Virus record (IMG/VR): IMGVR_UViG_3300008117_000071
Coordinates: 1-48,082 of that record
Reading direction: 5' to 3' (one strand)
Length of the DNA: 48,082 bases
Origin: a virus
Shown here: one piece after another, positions 13,877 to 21,153 of the stretch
Layout: each line of letters begins with the position of its first letter
Numbering within the stretch: position 1 is the first letter of the stretch
The notes under the pieces: model-generated
Databases searched by the model: none
What the model was told of the DNA's origin: nothing
The model's input: the letters and a program-made list of their open reading frames with translations, nothing else
Program-made: the position numbers and the translations under genes

Positions 13877-15079
13877 ATGAGCATCAGCGCAAACACATTT
13901 ATCGTTACCCTCCGTAACATGGGCATCAACAATCAGTTTGTCACCCGTTCGCAACTTCAGAAGGCGGCAGAGACTCTGAATCTTTCGGCTCCTCCGACTT
14001 GGGCGATTGCAGATAGCCGCAAGGTTTCTAGGGGTATCTATTCGATTCCTGAAATCCTTGGTAAGGAGTTCATCAAGGCAACCTCTACGGTCGCAACGGT
14101 CGCCCCGATCAGCCATGCGCCTGTTAATGCGGAGGTTCCCGCAGCGACGATGAATCTTGCCGCTGCCGTTCTTGGCATGACCAATGGTGAGCGTGAGTCG
14201 CTTATTCCCGAAGTGAATAAGGAGTATGTTGCTTGGGGTCACTACAGCGACATCAATCTTCTTGTGCAGTCGAACAAGTTCTTTACTGCTTACATTACTG
14301 GTCTTTCGGCTAATGGCAAGACCACTATGATTGAGCAGCTTTGCGCGAATTCGGGTCGAGAGTGTTTCCGCGTGAATATCGTCGGCACTACCGATGAGGA
14401 CGATCTTATCGGTGGATTCCGCCTTCAGAACGGAAATACTCTTTGGCAGGACGGCCCCGTTGTCGAGGCAATGAAGCGGGGTGCAGTCCTTCTCCTTGAC
14501 GAGATCGACCTTGGCTCTGAGCGTATTATGTGCCTTCAGTCCGTCCTTGAGGGTAAGGGTGTTTACATCAAGAAGATCAATCAATGGGTGACTCCTACCA
14601 AGGGTTTCTGCGTTGTTGCGACTGCAAACACCAAGGGTAAGGGTTCGGACGATGGTCGATTCGTCGGCACTAACATTATGAACGAGGCGTTCCTTGATCG
14701 TTTCGATTATACCTTTGAGCAGGAGTATGCGTCGAAGACCATCGAAAAGAAGATTCTCGTCAAGATGATGGCAAAGAATGGCGTGAAGGATGATACCTTT
14801 GCCGATAATCTTGTGACTTGGGCAGAAATGATTCGCAAGTCGTTCCTTGACGATGCGGTTGACGAGATCATTTCGACTCGCCGCCTGATCAATATCATCA
14901 AGGCGTACTCTGTTTACGGAGACAAGCACAAGGCAATTCGTATGTCTCTCGCTCGTTTCGATAAGGCAACTGGTGACGGGTTCTTCGCAATCTTTACCAA
15001 GATTGAGGCTCCCAAGGTCGAGGCTGAACCCGCAAAGGAGGAGGCCAAGGCTCCGACCGATAATTCTGTGCCTTTCTGA
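13877..15079 (+). CDS. MoxR/CobS-type AAA+ ATPase
   Basis: 400 residues. Walker A is GLSANGKT (residues 142-149) and Walker B LLLDEID (205-211); a sensor-type segment VVATANTKG and an arginine-containing EAFLDRFDY follow, as in MoxR/CobS ATPases. About 120 residues precede the ATPase core, including a possible helix-turn-helix-like start. T4-type marine phages carry the same gene, often named cobS. The start is 13877, not 13853, because the promoter -10 box lies between them. It is likely to work with the divergently encoded VWA protein (11527-13737) as a protein-remodelling pair; the substrate is unknown. Confidence 0.9.
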   Translation: MSISANTFIVTLRNMGINNQFVTRSQLQKAAETLNLSAPPTWAIADSRKVSRGIYSIPEILGKEFIKATSTVATVAPISHAPVNAEVPAATMNLAAAVLGMTNGERESLIPEVNKEYVAWGHYSDINLLVQSNKFFTAYITGLSANGKTTMIEQLCANSGRECFRVNIVGTTDEDDLIGGFRLQNGNTLWQDGPVVEAMKRGAVLLLDEIDLGSERIMCLQSVLEGKGVYIKKINQWVTPTKGFCVVATANTKGKGSDDGRFVGTNIMNEAFLDRFDYTFEQEYASKTIEKKILVKMMAKNGVKDDTFADNLVTWAEMIRKSFLDDAVDEIISTRRLINIIKAYSVYGDKHKAIRMSLARFDKATGDGFFAIFTKIEAPKVEAEPAKEEAKAPTDNSVPF

Positions 15080-15097
15080 AATTTTTGAATTTGGGTA

Positions 15098-15131
15098 TTG
15101 ACAAATAGAAATAGTTTGGTAGAATAATGGC
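15098..15131 (+). promoter_or_regulatory. Sigma70-like promoter, leaderless geometry
   Basis: TTGACA 15098-15103, 16-bp spacer, TAGAAT 15120-15125, 6 nt to the ATG at 15132. Confidence 0.8.
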
Positions 15132-15374
15132 ATGAACAACAATAACAACAATAATACCGTTTCTAACAATTCCGCAAATCTTTCGGTTGTCGATCTCAAG
15201 GAGATTTGTAACCTTGCTGAGAGTCGCTACCATGCAGGGGAGAGGGTGACTCTCCTTGGACTCTCAAAGGAGTACGGAGTGAATCCTATTGAGATTCGCA
15301 AGGCTCTTCTTGAAAATTATGGCAGTCGCGTTTCCTTTACTCGCGGTCGTGCGGGTGGAATTCGCATCGCCTAA
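15132..15374 (+). CDS. Small helix-turn-helix protein
   Basis: 80 residues. After an Asn-rich start (MNNNNNNNTVSNNSAN) the segment VTLLGLSKEYGVNPIEIRKA has helix-turn-helix spacing, and the C-terminus is Arg/Gly-rich (SFTRGRAGGIRIA), suitable for DNA contact. Its placement in the early region fits a small transcriptional regulator, but this is inference. Followed by a terminator at 15392. Confidence 0.7.
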   Translation: MNNNNNNNTVSNNSANLSVVDLKEICNLAESRYHAGERVTLLGLSKEYGVNPIEIRKALLENYGSRVSFTRGRAGGIRIA

Positions 15375-15391
15375 TTCGACAACCCCCTCAG

Positions 15392-15422
15392 CCACCCATA
15401 GAAGAAATTCTATGGGTGGATT
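15392..15422 (+). terminator. Hairpin after the HTH gene
   Basis: Arms 15392-15403 and 15408-15419 (12 bp, perfect) with a GAAA loop, then ATTT. The T-run is short. Confidence 0.65.
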
Positions 15423-15423
15423 T

Positions 15424-16083
15424 ATGTCAGACATTTCAAATTCACTTGACACAGAAAATAAATCTGTTACAATGCATCCATTCTACGATGCATATCTTTC
15501 CGTACCATTCCGTAAGAAGAATGCAAATGCATATCGCGTTATCGCCAAGCGAATTGGCGCAAGATATGATAGTACGGAGGAACGCTGGTGGATAACTAAC
15601 TCAAGAATGCGTGATAGTTACGCAGATATTATCGATAATAACTTGTTTTATTCTTGGAAATTTTACTATGACAAATCTGAACATTCGGATATTTACAAAC
15701 CAAATGTTTACTTGAATGAATTGCCAAAGTTGGAAATGAAAAAACTCTTCGCAGATTCTGATTTGATTAGCAATGTTATTCCATTTAGCAAGTTATCTTC
15801 GGTTGGCTTTGTGACAACAAAGAACGCCGAAGCAGTTTGTGTTATCTTCTTGAGTGGATCAAACCATGATTATTTTGAGGACATGGAGAATTTCTTCAAG
15901 AAAACTTCTAAGATGCACTTTTCTTCAAAGAACATGATAGTGCCGAAGGATATTGGTCGTAGCATTTGGTCTTATTATTCAGATATAAATACTAAGAACA
16001 AGCCAAAACCATTAGATCCTAGATACGCGGCATTCATTATCAACAAGATTCATGGTGTAAATATTAAAGACTATACAAATTGA
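15424..16083 (+). CDS. DUF5710-like protein
   Basis: 219 residues if started at 15424. AYLSVPFRKKNANAYRVIAK, then IGARYDSTEERWWI, matches the DUF5710 pattern (yLnVPy...aK..GArwd...k.Wyi), a domain of unknown function common in phage and plasmid proteins. The rest is unrecognised. The start is doubtful: 15424 lies 5 nt after a terminator hairpin, while a promoter (15446-15473) lies inside the first codons and suggests 15472 or a later start. The region 15289-15423 in this frame belongs to the HTH gene. Confidence 0.7.
   Translation: MSDISNSLDTENKSVTMHPFYDAYLSVPFRKKNANAYRVIAKRIGARYDSTEERWWITNSRMRDSYADIIDNNLFYSWKFYYDKSEHSDIYKPNVYLNELPKLEMKKLFADSDLISNVIPFSKLSSVGFVTTKNAEAVCVIFLSGSNHDYFEDMENFFKKTSKMHFSSKNMIVPKDIGRSIWSYYSDINTKNKPKPLDPRYAAFIINKIHGVNIKDYTN
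15446..15473 (+). promoter_or_regulatory. Sigma70-like promoter within the 5' end of the DUF5710-like gene
   Basis: TTGACA 15446-15451, 16-bp spacer, TACAAT 15468-15473. Unlike the other promoters, the in-frame ATG (15472) overlaps the -10 box, so the geometry does not fit a leaderless start. Confidence 0.55.
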
Positions 16084-16093
16084 ATTGTGACAT

Positions 16094-16139
16094 TTATTAG
16101 TGTTGGGCTACAGCAAAAAGTGTGTGACAGGTTTGAAAA
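16094..16139 (+). repeat. Direct repeat, copy 1 (intergenic)
   Basis: TATTAG-TGTTGGG-7 nt-AAAAA-TGTGACAGGTTTGAAAA, repeated with small changes at 16563-16609. It lies just upstream of the 16162 gene. Confidence 0.6.
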
Positions 16140-16161
16140 ATTAATTAAAATGGTGTGACTT

Positions 16162-16422
16162 ATGGATGATGAAAACATTAACTTTACCAACTCGGGAGAC
16201 TTTCTACAAAAATTCGCACTCATTTCTGACTTTATGCAAAAGGTTGTTGAAGACCTTGTAAAGGAAGAAATGCTTACTATTTATGTTGACACTGATGGAA
16301 CATTCTATTACAAGGCCACTGATAAATATATTCAAGACCTGAAAAAGCAGCACGAAGAAGAACTTATTGCTGCTCAAAAGGTCATGTCATTTTCAGAGAT
16401 CGTAAACTTTCAGGTTAAGTAA
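16162..16422 (+). CDS. Hypothetical protein
   Basis: 86 residues, helical, acidic, ending with KKQHEEELIAAQKVMSF. No strong Shine-Dalgarno site; the direct repeat 16094-16139 precedes it. It is followed after 2 nt by a 40-residue gene. Function unknown. Confidence 0.7.
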   Translation: MDDENINFTNSGDFLQKFALISDFMQKVVEDLVKEEMLTIYVDTDGTFYYKATDKYIQDLKKQHEEELIAAQKVMSFSEIVNFQVK

Positions 16423-16424
16423 AA

Positions 16425-16547
16425 ATGAAGACAAATGATCCAAATGAAAAATCTAAACAAAAAAATAACGATGAAGACTTGGATTCGTGCTATGACGACG
16501 ATGAGTGGCAAGATCTTAGTGGTAAAGCCAATGAAGGGAAGAAATAG
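16425..16547 (+). CDS. 40-residue acidic peptide
   Basis: Asp/Asn/Lys-rich (DEDLDSCYDDDEWQDLSG). The ATG lies 2 nt after the previous stop. The longer frame on the same strand (16435-16626) overlaps it and has no start signal, so I take this one. Function unknown. Confidence 0.55.
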   Translation: MKTNDPNEKSKQKNNDEDLDSCYDDDEWQDLSGKANEGKK

Positions 16548-16562
16548 TCTTTTAACCAAGAC

Positions 16563-16609
16563 TATTAGACCTGTTGGGTCATCGACAAAAATCTGTGACA
16601 GGTTTGAAA
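16563..16609 (+). repeat. Direct repeat, copy 2 (intergenic)
   Basis: Second copy of the element at 16094-16139: the last 17 nt (TGTGACAGGTTTGAAAA) are identical. Here the AGG in the repeat is 6-7 nt before the ATG at 16610 and could serve as the ribosome-binding site. Confidence 0.6.
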
Positions 16610-16828
16610 ATGATTACAATTTCTGAAAAATTAAATGAAATATCAAATTTAATTGATTTGTCACATCATACAGCAATCAATGGAGATTTTGATTATTCAA
16701 ATAATTTATACAGAAAAGCCTATATTATGTCAAGAACAATGCTTGAAAATATAGATCATGCAATGCTATCGGATGAAGAAATTAACTTTTTAATTAAAAT
16801 TATTAAATCCTTTGACTATGAACAATAA
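16610..16828 (+). CDS. Hypothetical helical protein
   Basis: 72 residues, TPR-like amphipathic helices (SNNLYRKAYIMSRTMLENID). Start at the ATG directly after repeat copy 2. Overlaps the next gene. Function unknown. Confidence 0.65.
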   Translation: MITISEKLNEISNLIDLSHHTAINGDFDYSNNLYRKAYIMSRTMLENIDHAMLSDEEINFLIKIIKSFDYEQ

Positions 16829-17165
16829 AAATATTGAAATTTTCCTTGAAGAAGACAATGGCTACAAGACTTGGATTTGGTCACCAAAGATGACTGAAGA
16901 AGAGTTTGTCAACTGGTGGAGCAATCTTACAGATACCGATATTATTAAATATTATTTTAATATCCGCTCTCTCCCAGGAACCATTGTAAAGTGTACAACA
17001 AATGATGTTTCAAAGTCTTATTATTGCCATTTCCATGATGTTGATGATTCATTTTTAATCTTCAACGGAAATCGCATACCTTACATTCGTACAACTCGGC
17101 GCGATTGGAAGGAGAACTGGGTAGATTATCAGATTAAAATGAATAAAAATATTCCAGTTCTTTAG
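16818..17165 (+). CDS. Hypothetical aromatic-rich protein
   Basis: 115 residues, many Trp, Tyr and Phe (for example TWIWSPKMTEEEFVNWWSNL). Starts within the end of the upstream gene. Ended by the terminator at 17179. Function unknown. Confidence 0.7.
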   Translation: MNNKNIEIFLEEDNGYKTWIWSPKMTEEEFVNWWSNLTDTDIIKYYFNIRSLPGTIVKCTTNDVSKSYYCHFHDVDDSFLIFNGNRIPYIRTTRRDWKENWVDYQIKMNKNIPVL

Positions 17166-17178
17166 CCGAGAAATTAGC

Positions 17179-17207
17179 CAACGGAGCCGAAAGGCTCCGT
17201 TGTTTAT
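17179..17207. terminator. Terminator between convergent genes
   Basis: Arms 17179-17188 and 17193-17202 (10 bp, GAAA loop), then TTTATT; the minus-strand gene ending at 17207 shares it. Confidence 0.85.
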
Positions 17208-17638
17208 TACCCCTTAATATCTAAATTTCCACCTGGATTTACTGGACCCATTCCCATTCTTGATCCAGTTCTATAGGCATTTAATGCTCTTATCATATCA
17301 CCCCTTGATTTTGGTGGTGTGGTAGATCCTGGTAACTCATTTGGAGTTGTACCAGTAACTCTGACCCCGACCCTCCCAATTTGACCACCAAGAACTGGTA
17401 GATTTGGATTTGGTAGTTGATTAGTTGTGGTTATTTGACTTTTTGGTATAATTGCTAATTCTTTACCAGGTTCAACTGATTCAGTCCTAACAGGACCATA
17501 CTTTAAAGAATTTATTGGTGGCAATCTTGGCTTATTGGAAAGTTCTTTCACTCTTTGTATTGCACCTCTGGCTGGTGCAGTTCCAGAACCAACATTCATT
17601 TGTTCATTTATTTTTGATAATAGTTGATTAAATTTCAT
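17207..17638 (-). CDS. Probable virion-internal protein with capsid-targeting-like start
   Basis: 143 residues from the ATG at 17638. The start MKFNQLLSKINE followed by QMNVG ends in INE, the (I/L)-x-E site used by T4-type prohead protease. The remainder is basic, Pro/Gly/Thr-rich and looks unstructured. A late promoter (TATAAATA, 17647-17654) lies 8 nt upstream. A role inside the capsid is inferred from the N-terminus, timing and composition. Confidence 0.65.
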   Translation of the reverse strand: MKFNQLLSKINEQMNVGSGTAPARGAIQRVKELSNKPRLPPINSLKYGPVRTESVEPGKELAIIPKSQITTTNQLPNPNLPVLGGQIGRVGVRVTGTTPNELPGSTTPPKSRGDMIRALNAYRTGSRMGMGPVNPGGNLDIKG

Positions 17639-17645
17639 AACAAAA

Positions 17646-17660
17646 TTATTTATATAAATA
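17646..17660. promoter_or_regulatory. Palindromic bidirectional late promoter
   Basis: The core ATTTATATAAAT contains TATAAATA on both strands (minus 17647-17654, plus 17653-17660) between the divergent genes starting at 17638 and 17666. On the plus strand the ATG is exactly 5 nt after the box (leaderless). Confidence 0.7.
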
Positions 17661-17665
17661 TCTTT

Positions 17666-17968
17666 ATGCCAAGAACAGATCATGCTGAAAATGTTAATAA
17701 GAGCCTATCGAGTATGAAGGGTAGACGAAATACATCACCCCAAGCCTTGAGAAGGGAAATGGTAGATCACTATAAAGACATAATAATTGCTGAAATGGCT
17801 AAAAAAATAGAGCCACATATGAATGTGTCTATACCACCACATCTTGAAGGCAAATATGACAAATTGTCAAATAGTGGATATTCTGATCAACAAATTAGAA
17901 ATGTTCTTAAAAAAGAATTATTAGCACACCTATCCCAGCAAGCAAATAAACCAAAACAAAATCCATAA
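17666..17968 (+). CDS. Hypothetical basic late protein
   Basis: 100 residues (MPRTDHAENVNKSL...), basic, helical, with a Gln/Lys-rich tail. The frame extends upstream but only through the late promoter. First gene of the plus-strand virion-internal cluster. Function unknown. Confidence 0.7.
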   Translation: MPRTDHAENVNKSLSSMKGRRNTSPQALRREMVDHYKDIIIAEMAKKIEPHMNVSIPPHLEGKYDKLSNSGYSDQQIRNVLKKELLAHLSQQANKPKQNP

Positions 17969-17977
17969 GGAGGTAAT

Positions 17978-18151
17978 ATGGAATTCTCTGATAAGATCGA
18001 TAGAAGTGTTCGAAGAGAAAAGAAACTTCATTTTAACATGTTGAGGAGATGTAAATTATCCAAATCTGGTATTCCAATCGTATCAAAATGTTCGAATTTT
18101 GAATGCCAAAGATATAAAACAGAAAAATACAAATATGAAAACTACTGGTAA
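17978..18151 (+). CDS. Small Cys-containing basic protein
   Basis: 57 residues, basic, with three Cys (RRCKLSKSGIPIVSKCSNFEC), perhaps a small zinc-binding protein. AAGGAGG lies 4 nt before the ATG, one of the strongest sites in the window. It overlaps the start of the lysozyme gene by 17 nt, which supports the lysozyme start at 18135. Confidence 0.7.
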   Translation: MEFSDKIDRSVRREKKLHFNMLRRCKLSKSGIPIVSKCSNFECQRYKTEKYKYENYW

Positions 18152-18908
18152 TCAATACATTGCTGAGGTAAAACTTCCAAAATCTATAAAAAGTCTAGCA
18201 ACCGCTGGACTTCTAGGTTCTGGTTTGTTTGGAATGACTGTCGGTGGTGCAAAGCTTGCTGGTGTTGGTAGATTTGCCCAACAGCCTCAATCATCTGCTG
18301 TAGAAAATCAACCAGCACCAGTGGTTGCAAAACAGACAGCACCTGTTGTTCAACAGGCAAAACCAAAACAAACTACCCAATCAAAAGAACAATCTGGTAT
18401 AATACACCATGATGTGATTAAAAATTTAGTTAAACAAGATGAAGGTCTTAGAACAAAATGTTATAGATGTACAGCTGGTAAATTGACTGTTGGTTATGGT
18501 CATAATTTAGATGCCCCAGGATCATTAGGTACTTTCAAGAAAGTTTTTGGTCCAGATGGAGAATCTCTACATAGACAAGTTAGAGGTGGAAAAGAACTCT
18601 CTCAAAAACAAGCAGATGATTTATTTTCTGGAGATTACGAATCGCATCTTACTAAAACTAGAGAAATGATACCAGATCTCGAAAAACATTCACCAAATGT
18701 TCAGGCAGTTTTAGTCAGCGGAACATATCGCGGACATGTTGGAGATTCTCCAAATTTTAGAAAATTATTCAATGCTGGAAATTATTCAGCAGCAGCAAAA
18801 GAATTGCTGGATAGAAAAGAACTAAGAGATCCAAAAGTTGCCCGTGGAGTAAGAGGTCGTATGCAAAGAGATGCACAGATAATATCGGATATTGGTAAAT
18901 CAAAATAA
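18135..18908 (+). CDS. T4-type lysozyme (GH24) with N-terminal anchor
   Basis: 257 residues. N-terminus MKTTGNQYIAE ends in an (I/L)-x-E site, like T4 capsid-targeting peptides; residues about 20-45 are hydrophobic (LATAGLLGSGLFGMTVGG) and 48-88 form a Pro/Gln-rich linker. Residues 90-257 are a T4-type muramidase: catalytic Glu103 in DEGLR and Thr118 in TVGYGHN are present, but the position of T4 Asp20 is Cys112 (YRCTAG). It would cleave the glycan of peptidoglycan. The first 11 residues resemble those of the next gene (18927). The N-terminal part could be a signal-anchor (secreted endolysin) or a packaging signal (virion lysozyme); I cannot decide. Confidence 0.88.
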   Translation: MKTTGNQYIAEVKLPKSIKSLATAGLLGSGLFGMTVGGAKLAGVGRFAQQPQSSAVENQPAPVVAKQTAPVVQQAKPKQTTQSKEQSGIIHHDVIKNLVKQDEGLRTKCYRCTAGKLTVGYGHNLDAPGSLGTFKKVFGPDGESLHRQVRGGKELSQKQADDLFSGDYESHLTKTREMIPDLEKHSPNVQAVLVSGTYRGHVGDSPNFRKLFNAGNYSAAAKELLDRKELRDPKVARGVRGRMQRDAQIISDIGKSK

Positions 18909-18926
18909 ACCAAAGGTAATATACTT

Positions 18927-19175
18927 ATGAAAAAAATAGACGAAAACTATATTGCTGAAATAAAAATACCAAGATTTGCAAAAAGAGTTGCTATTGCTGG
19001 TGCATTGTTTGGTGGATTAATGGCTGCTCCACATATTGCAAAGAAAGTTATTCCAGCAAAACAACCTGTTATCTCTAATACTGGTGATGGACTCCCAGAT
19101 TTACCCAGAGATACTGGTATTCATTGGAGACAAGAGAATAGTAGATTTTTTGGAAAAACAGATTATATGGATTAA
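18927..19175 (+). CDS. Small paralogue of the lysozyme N-terminus
   Basis: 82 residues. MKKIDENYIAEIKIP aligns with MKTTGNQYIAEVKLP of the lysozyme, and both continue into an Ala/Gly-rich hydrophobic segment (here residues 19-35). The lysozyme domain is absent. It probably shares localisation with the lysozyme, either in the capsid interior after cleavage at IAE or in the membrane. Function unknown. Confidence 0.7.
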   Translation: MKKIDENYIAEIKIPRFAKRVAIAGALFGGLMAAPHIAKKVIPAKQPVISNTGDGLPDLPRDTGIHWRQENSRFFGKTDYMD

Positions 19176-19176
19176 A

Positions 19177-19189
19177 TATAAATACAATT
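19177..19189 (+). promoter_or_regulatory. T4-type late promoter, leaderless geometry
   Basis: TATAAATA 19177-19184, then CAATT and the ATG at 19190. Confidence 0.7.
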
Positions 19190-19288
19190 ATGAAAAAAGA
19201 AGAAAAACCAAAATCAAAAGCAATGGAAAAATTTAAGCCAAGAAGAGTGGAGAGTAAAAAAAGAGTTTTTGGTAAAAAGGATAAATGA
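19190..19288 (+). CDS. 32-residue highly basic peptide
   Basis: Half of its residues are Lys or Arg. The late promoter ends exactly 5 nt before the ATG, and the next ATG follows its stop by one base, so it reads as a real late gene. Composition suits a DNA-binding peptide packaged in the head (inference). Confidence 0.6.
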   Translation: MKKEEKPKSKAMEKFKPRRVESKKRVFGKKDK

Positions 19289-19289
19289 T

Positions 19290-19586
19290 ATGCCAACCTA
19301 TGCGTTTAGATGTGAAAAATGTGAAAATACCTTTGATAAATTTCTTTCAATTTCAGAAAGAGAACAACCTTTATCTGAATCCTGTGAAAAGTGTGGATGT
19401 AAAAACATTGTGAGGGATTTTACAAATTATTCACAACCAATTGGAACTGACATGAATTTTACTCCAGATAAAAAAACTGGAGGACAATGGTCACAATTGA
19501 TGGGTAAGATGAAAAAAGGTTTGGCTCCAAGATATCACAAATCTTTGGATAAGGCATCTGATCGAAGAGGATCTAAATGGAATTAA
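19290..19586 (+). CDS. FmdB-type zinc-ribbon protein
   Basis: 98 residues from MPTYAFRCEKCENTFDKF. The order CxxC (8/11) then CEKCGC is the FmdB zinc ribbon, found in many small bacterial and phage proteins of unknown precise role. After the ribbon it becomes basic, with GLAPRYHKSLDKASDRRG near the end. The ATG is one base after the preceding peptide gene. It may bind nucleic acid. Confidence 0.85.
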   Translation: MPTYAFRCEKCENTFDKFLSISEREQPLSESCEKCGCKNIVRDFTNYSQPIGTDMNFTPDKKTGGQWSQLMGKMKKGLAPRYHKSLDKASDRRGSKWN

Positions 19587-20059
19587 AATCTTATAAGACA
19601 TTTTTACATGAAAAATATTCGGGTGAAAATTTAAATGAAGCATTTCCATTAATTCCACTCATTCTTGGAGTTGGTGCTAGATTATTGGGTGGTGCTGCAA
19701 TTAGAGGTGCTGCTGGTGCTGCTGCCAGAGGTGTTGCTGGAGCGGCTGCTAGAACTGGAGTTCGTGGTGTTGCTGCTAGAGGAATAAGATCTGGAGCTGG
19801 GGTTTTAAGAAGTAGAACTGGTAGTGCCTTGGCCGCTGATGCTGTTGTTGATTCTATGGCAAACAACAACAATAATAATGCAGCACAGGCAGAACCAACA
19901 GCAGAAACTGGACTACCCCCAAAAGATCAAAGCATGATGCCAAGAGCACAAGTACCGATGCAAAAAACTCCATCTGGGGTTGATTCCAGACATCCATCTT
20001 CAAATAGAATTGATCCAATGAACAGACTAAATATAAATAGAGTTGGAAATATGCGATGA
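19577..20059 (+). CDS. Low-complexity Ala/Gly/Arg protein, probably virion-internal
   Basis: 160 residues. It starts MELKSYKTFLHE and a few residues later has NLNEAFP; both are (L/I)-x-E-type positions. Residues 27-85 are an Ala/Gly/Arg repeat (for example RGAAGAAARGVAGAAARTG). The rest is Pro/Asn/Gln-rich. It overlaps its neighbours at both ends. The N-terminus is like T4 capsid-targeting peptides; packaging with DNA is inferred. Confidence 0.65.
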   Translation: MELKSYKTFLHEKYSGENLNEAFPLIPLILGVGARLLGGAAIRGAAGAAARGVAGAAARTGVRGVAARGIRSGAGVLRSRTGSALAADAVVDSMANNNNNNAAQAEPTAETGLPPKDQSMMPRAQVPMQKTPSGVDSRHPSSNRIDPMNRLNINRVGNMR

Positions 20060-20478
20060 AAAAAATAAACGAAGAAGAAAAAAGTCCACTACAGCAAATA
20101 TTTTCAATCAGAACTGGTGGAGATACTGTCGCAGGAAGAACTACAAAACCAAGAAGAAGGTTTCAAGCAATTGAAGCACCACGGGGTGTAAAATCAAGAC
20201 CTAGATCTGGAAATATAACATTATCTGATTATGTAAATAAGCAATTTGGAAATATTCCTGGGACAAGAATTTCAACTTCTGCCCCATCAAATCCAATGGC
20301 AAATCTACCAATTCTTCCACAAAAATTAGCAGCATCATATGATCCATTGATCAATTCAAATGGAACTTTAATTTCAGAAAACATTGTCAAAAAATTACGA
20401 TCTGCAATAAATCAAATTCTTTCAAATCCACCACACAGCAAGACTGTTGAAAACCTAAAGAAACAATTTAAAAAATAA
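20056..20478 (+). CDS. Hypothetical basic protein, probably virion-internal
   Basis: 140 residues, basic, mostly disordered-looking with a helical C-terminus. MKKINEE at the start gives a minimal INE site. It overlaps the upstream gene by 4 nt (ATGA). No enzyme motif. Confidence 0.65.
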   Translation: MKKINEEEKSPLQQIFSIRTGGDTVAGRTTKPRRRFQAIEAPRGVKSRPRSGNITLSDYVNKQFGNIPGTRISTSAPSNPMANLPILPQKLAASYDPLINSNGTLISENIVKKLRSAINQILSNPPHSKTVENLKKQFKK

Positions 20479-20481
20479 ATT

Positions 20482-21153
20482 ATGATTATTCGTGGAAATT
20501 TTAAACATAGCTTCTTAGATATTCCAGAAAAAGAAATAGAAAAGATAGAAGAAAACGGGATGCGATTATATTCGACCCCATCTGGAACTTTTCCATCTGT
20601 TACAACTGTAACTGGATGGGAAAAGAGAGTGTTTTTTGCTCAATGGAGAAAAAACAACAAAGATGAATCTGCCAGAGTTTGTGCGCGTGGAAATACTGTA
20701 CACTCTTTGGCTGAAAAATATCTACTGAACGAAGAATTGAATCTTTCGGAAATTGCAGAGAATGAAAAGCAATTATTTAATTTATTGAAACCAGAAATTG
20801 ATAAAATTGAAGAAGTTTATGCAATCGAAAAAATGCTTTGGGGTGAGAGAACAGGTCTTGCTGGTAGAGTGGACTGCATAGCCAAATATAAAGGCAAACC
20901 CTGTGTAATAGACTTTAAAGGGTCTACAAAGCCAAAATATAAAGAAGATATTGAGAATTACTTTCTTCAAGCAACAGCCTATACATTGTTAGTTCAAGAG
21001 AGATGTGGTCTTAAAATATCAGATATCGTTATAATAATTGCAAATGAACAAGGATCACTTCAAGTCTTTGAAGATAAGAATAATAAATATCTAAAGAGAT
21101 TGGCTGACTCTATTAAAAAATATTACATGGATAATTTTGATGATACCGTTTAA
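20482..21153 (+). CDS. PD-(D/E)XK exonuclease (MGME1/RecB-like)
   Basis: 223 residues. GRVDCIAKYKGKPCVIDFKG gives the nuclease core (Asp131, then Asp144-x-Lys146), preceded by a RGNTVHSLAE motif with His74, as in RecB-family and MGME1-type exonucleases. T4-type marine phages carry such a gene. It probably trims or degrades DNA ends during replication, recombination or host-DNA breakdown. It follows the virion-internal genes after 3 nt, so it is probably expressed late. Confidence 0.85.
   Translation: MIIRGNFKHSFLDIPEKEIEKIEENGMRLYSTPSGTFPSVTTVTGWEKRVFFAQWRKNNKDESARVCARGNTVHSLAEKYLLNEELNLSEIAENEKQLFNLLKPEIDKIEEVYAIEKMLWGERTGLAGRVDCIAKYKGKPCVIDFKGSTKPKYKEDIENYFLQATAYTLLVQERCGLKISDIVIIIANEQGSLQVFEDKNNKYLKRLADSIKKYYMDNFDDTV

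Noticed and set aside
11527-15079. Cobalamin (cobaltochelatase) function for the CobS/CobT-like pair
   Set aside because: No other B12 synthesis gene (for example cobN) is present; the MoxR-VWA arrangement is a better fit than a metabolic role.
13826-15199. 457-residue open frame on the minus strand
   Set aside because: It lies opposite the AAA+ ATPase gene, which has clear Walker motifs and a promoter. The minus frame is rich in Leu/Arg/His without any motif, as expected of a shadow.
15289-15423. N-terminal extension of the DUF5710-like gene
   Set aside because: It overlaps the HTH gene and crosses its terminator; no ribosome-binding site precedes 15289.
16435-16626. 63-residue plus frame
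   Set aside because: It overlaps the 40-residue acidic gene and repeat copy 2, and has no start site; its composition looks like an out-of-frame reading.
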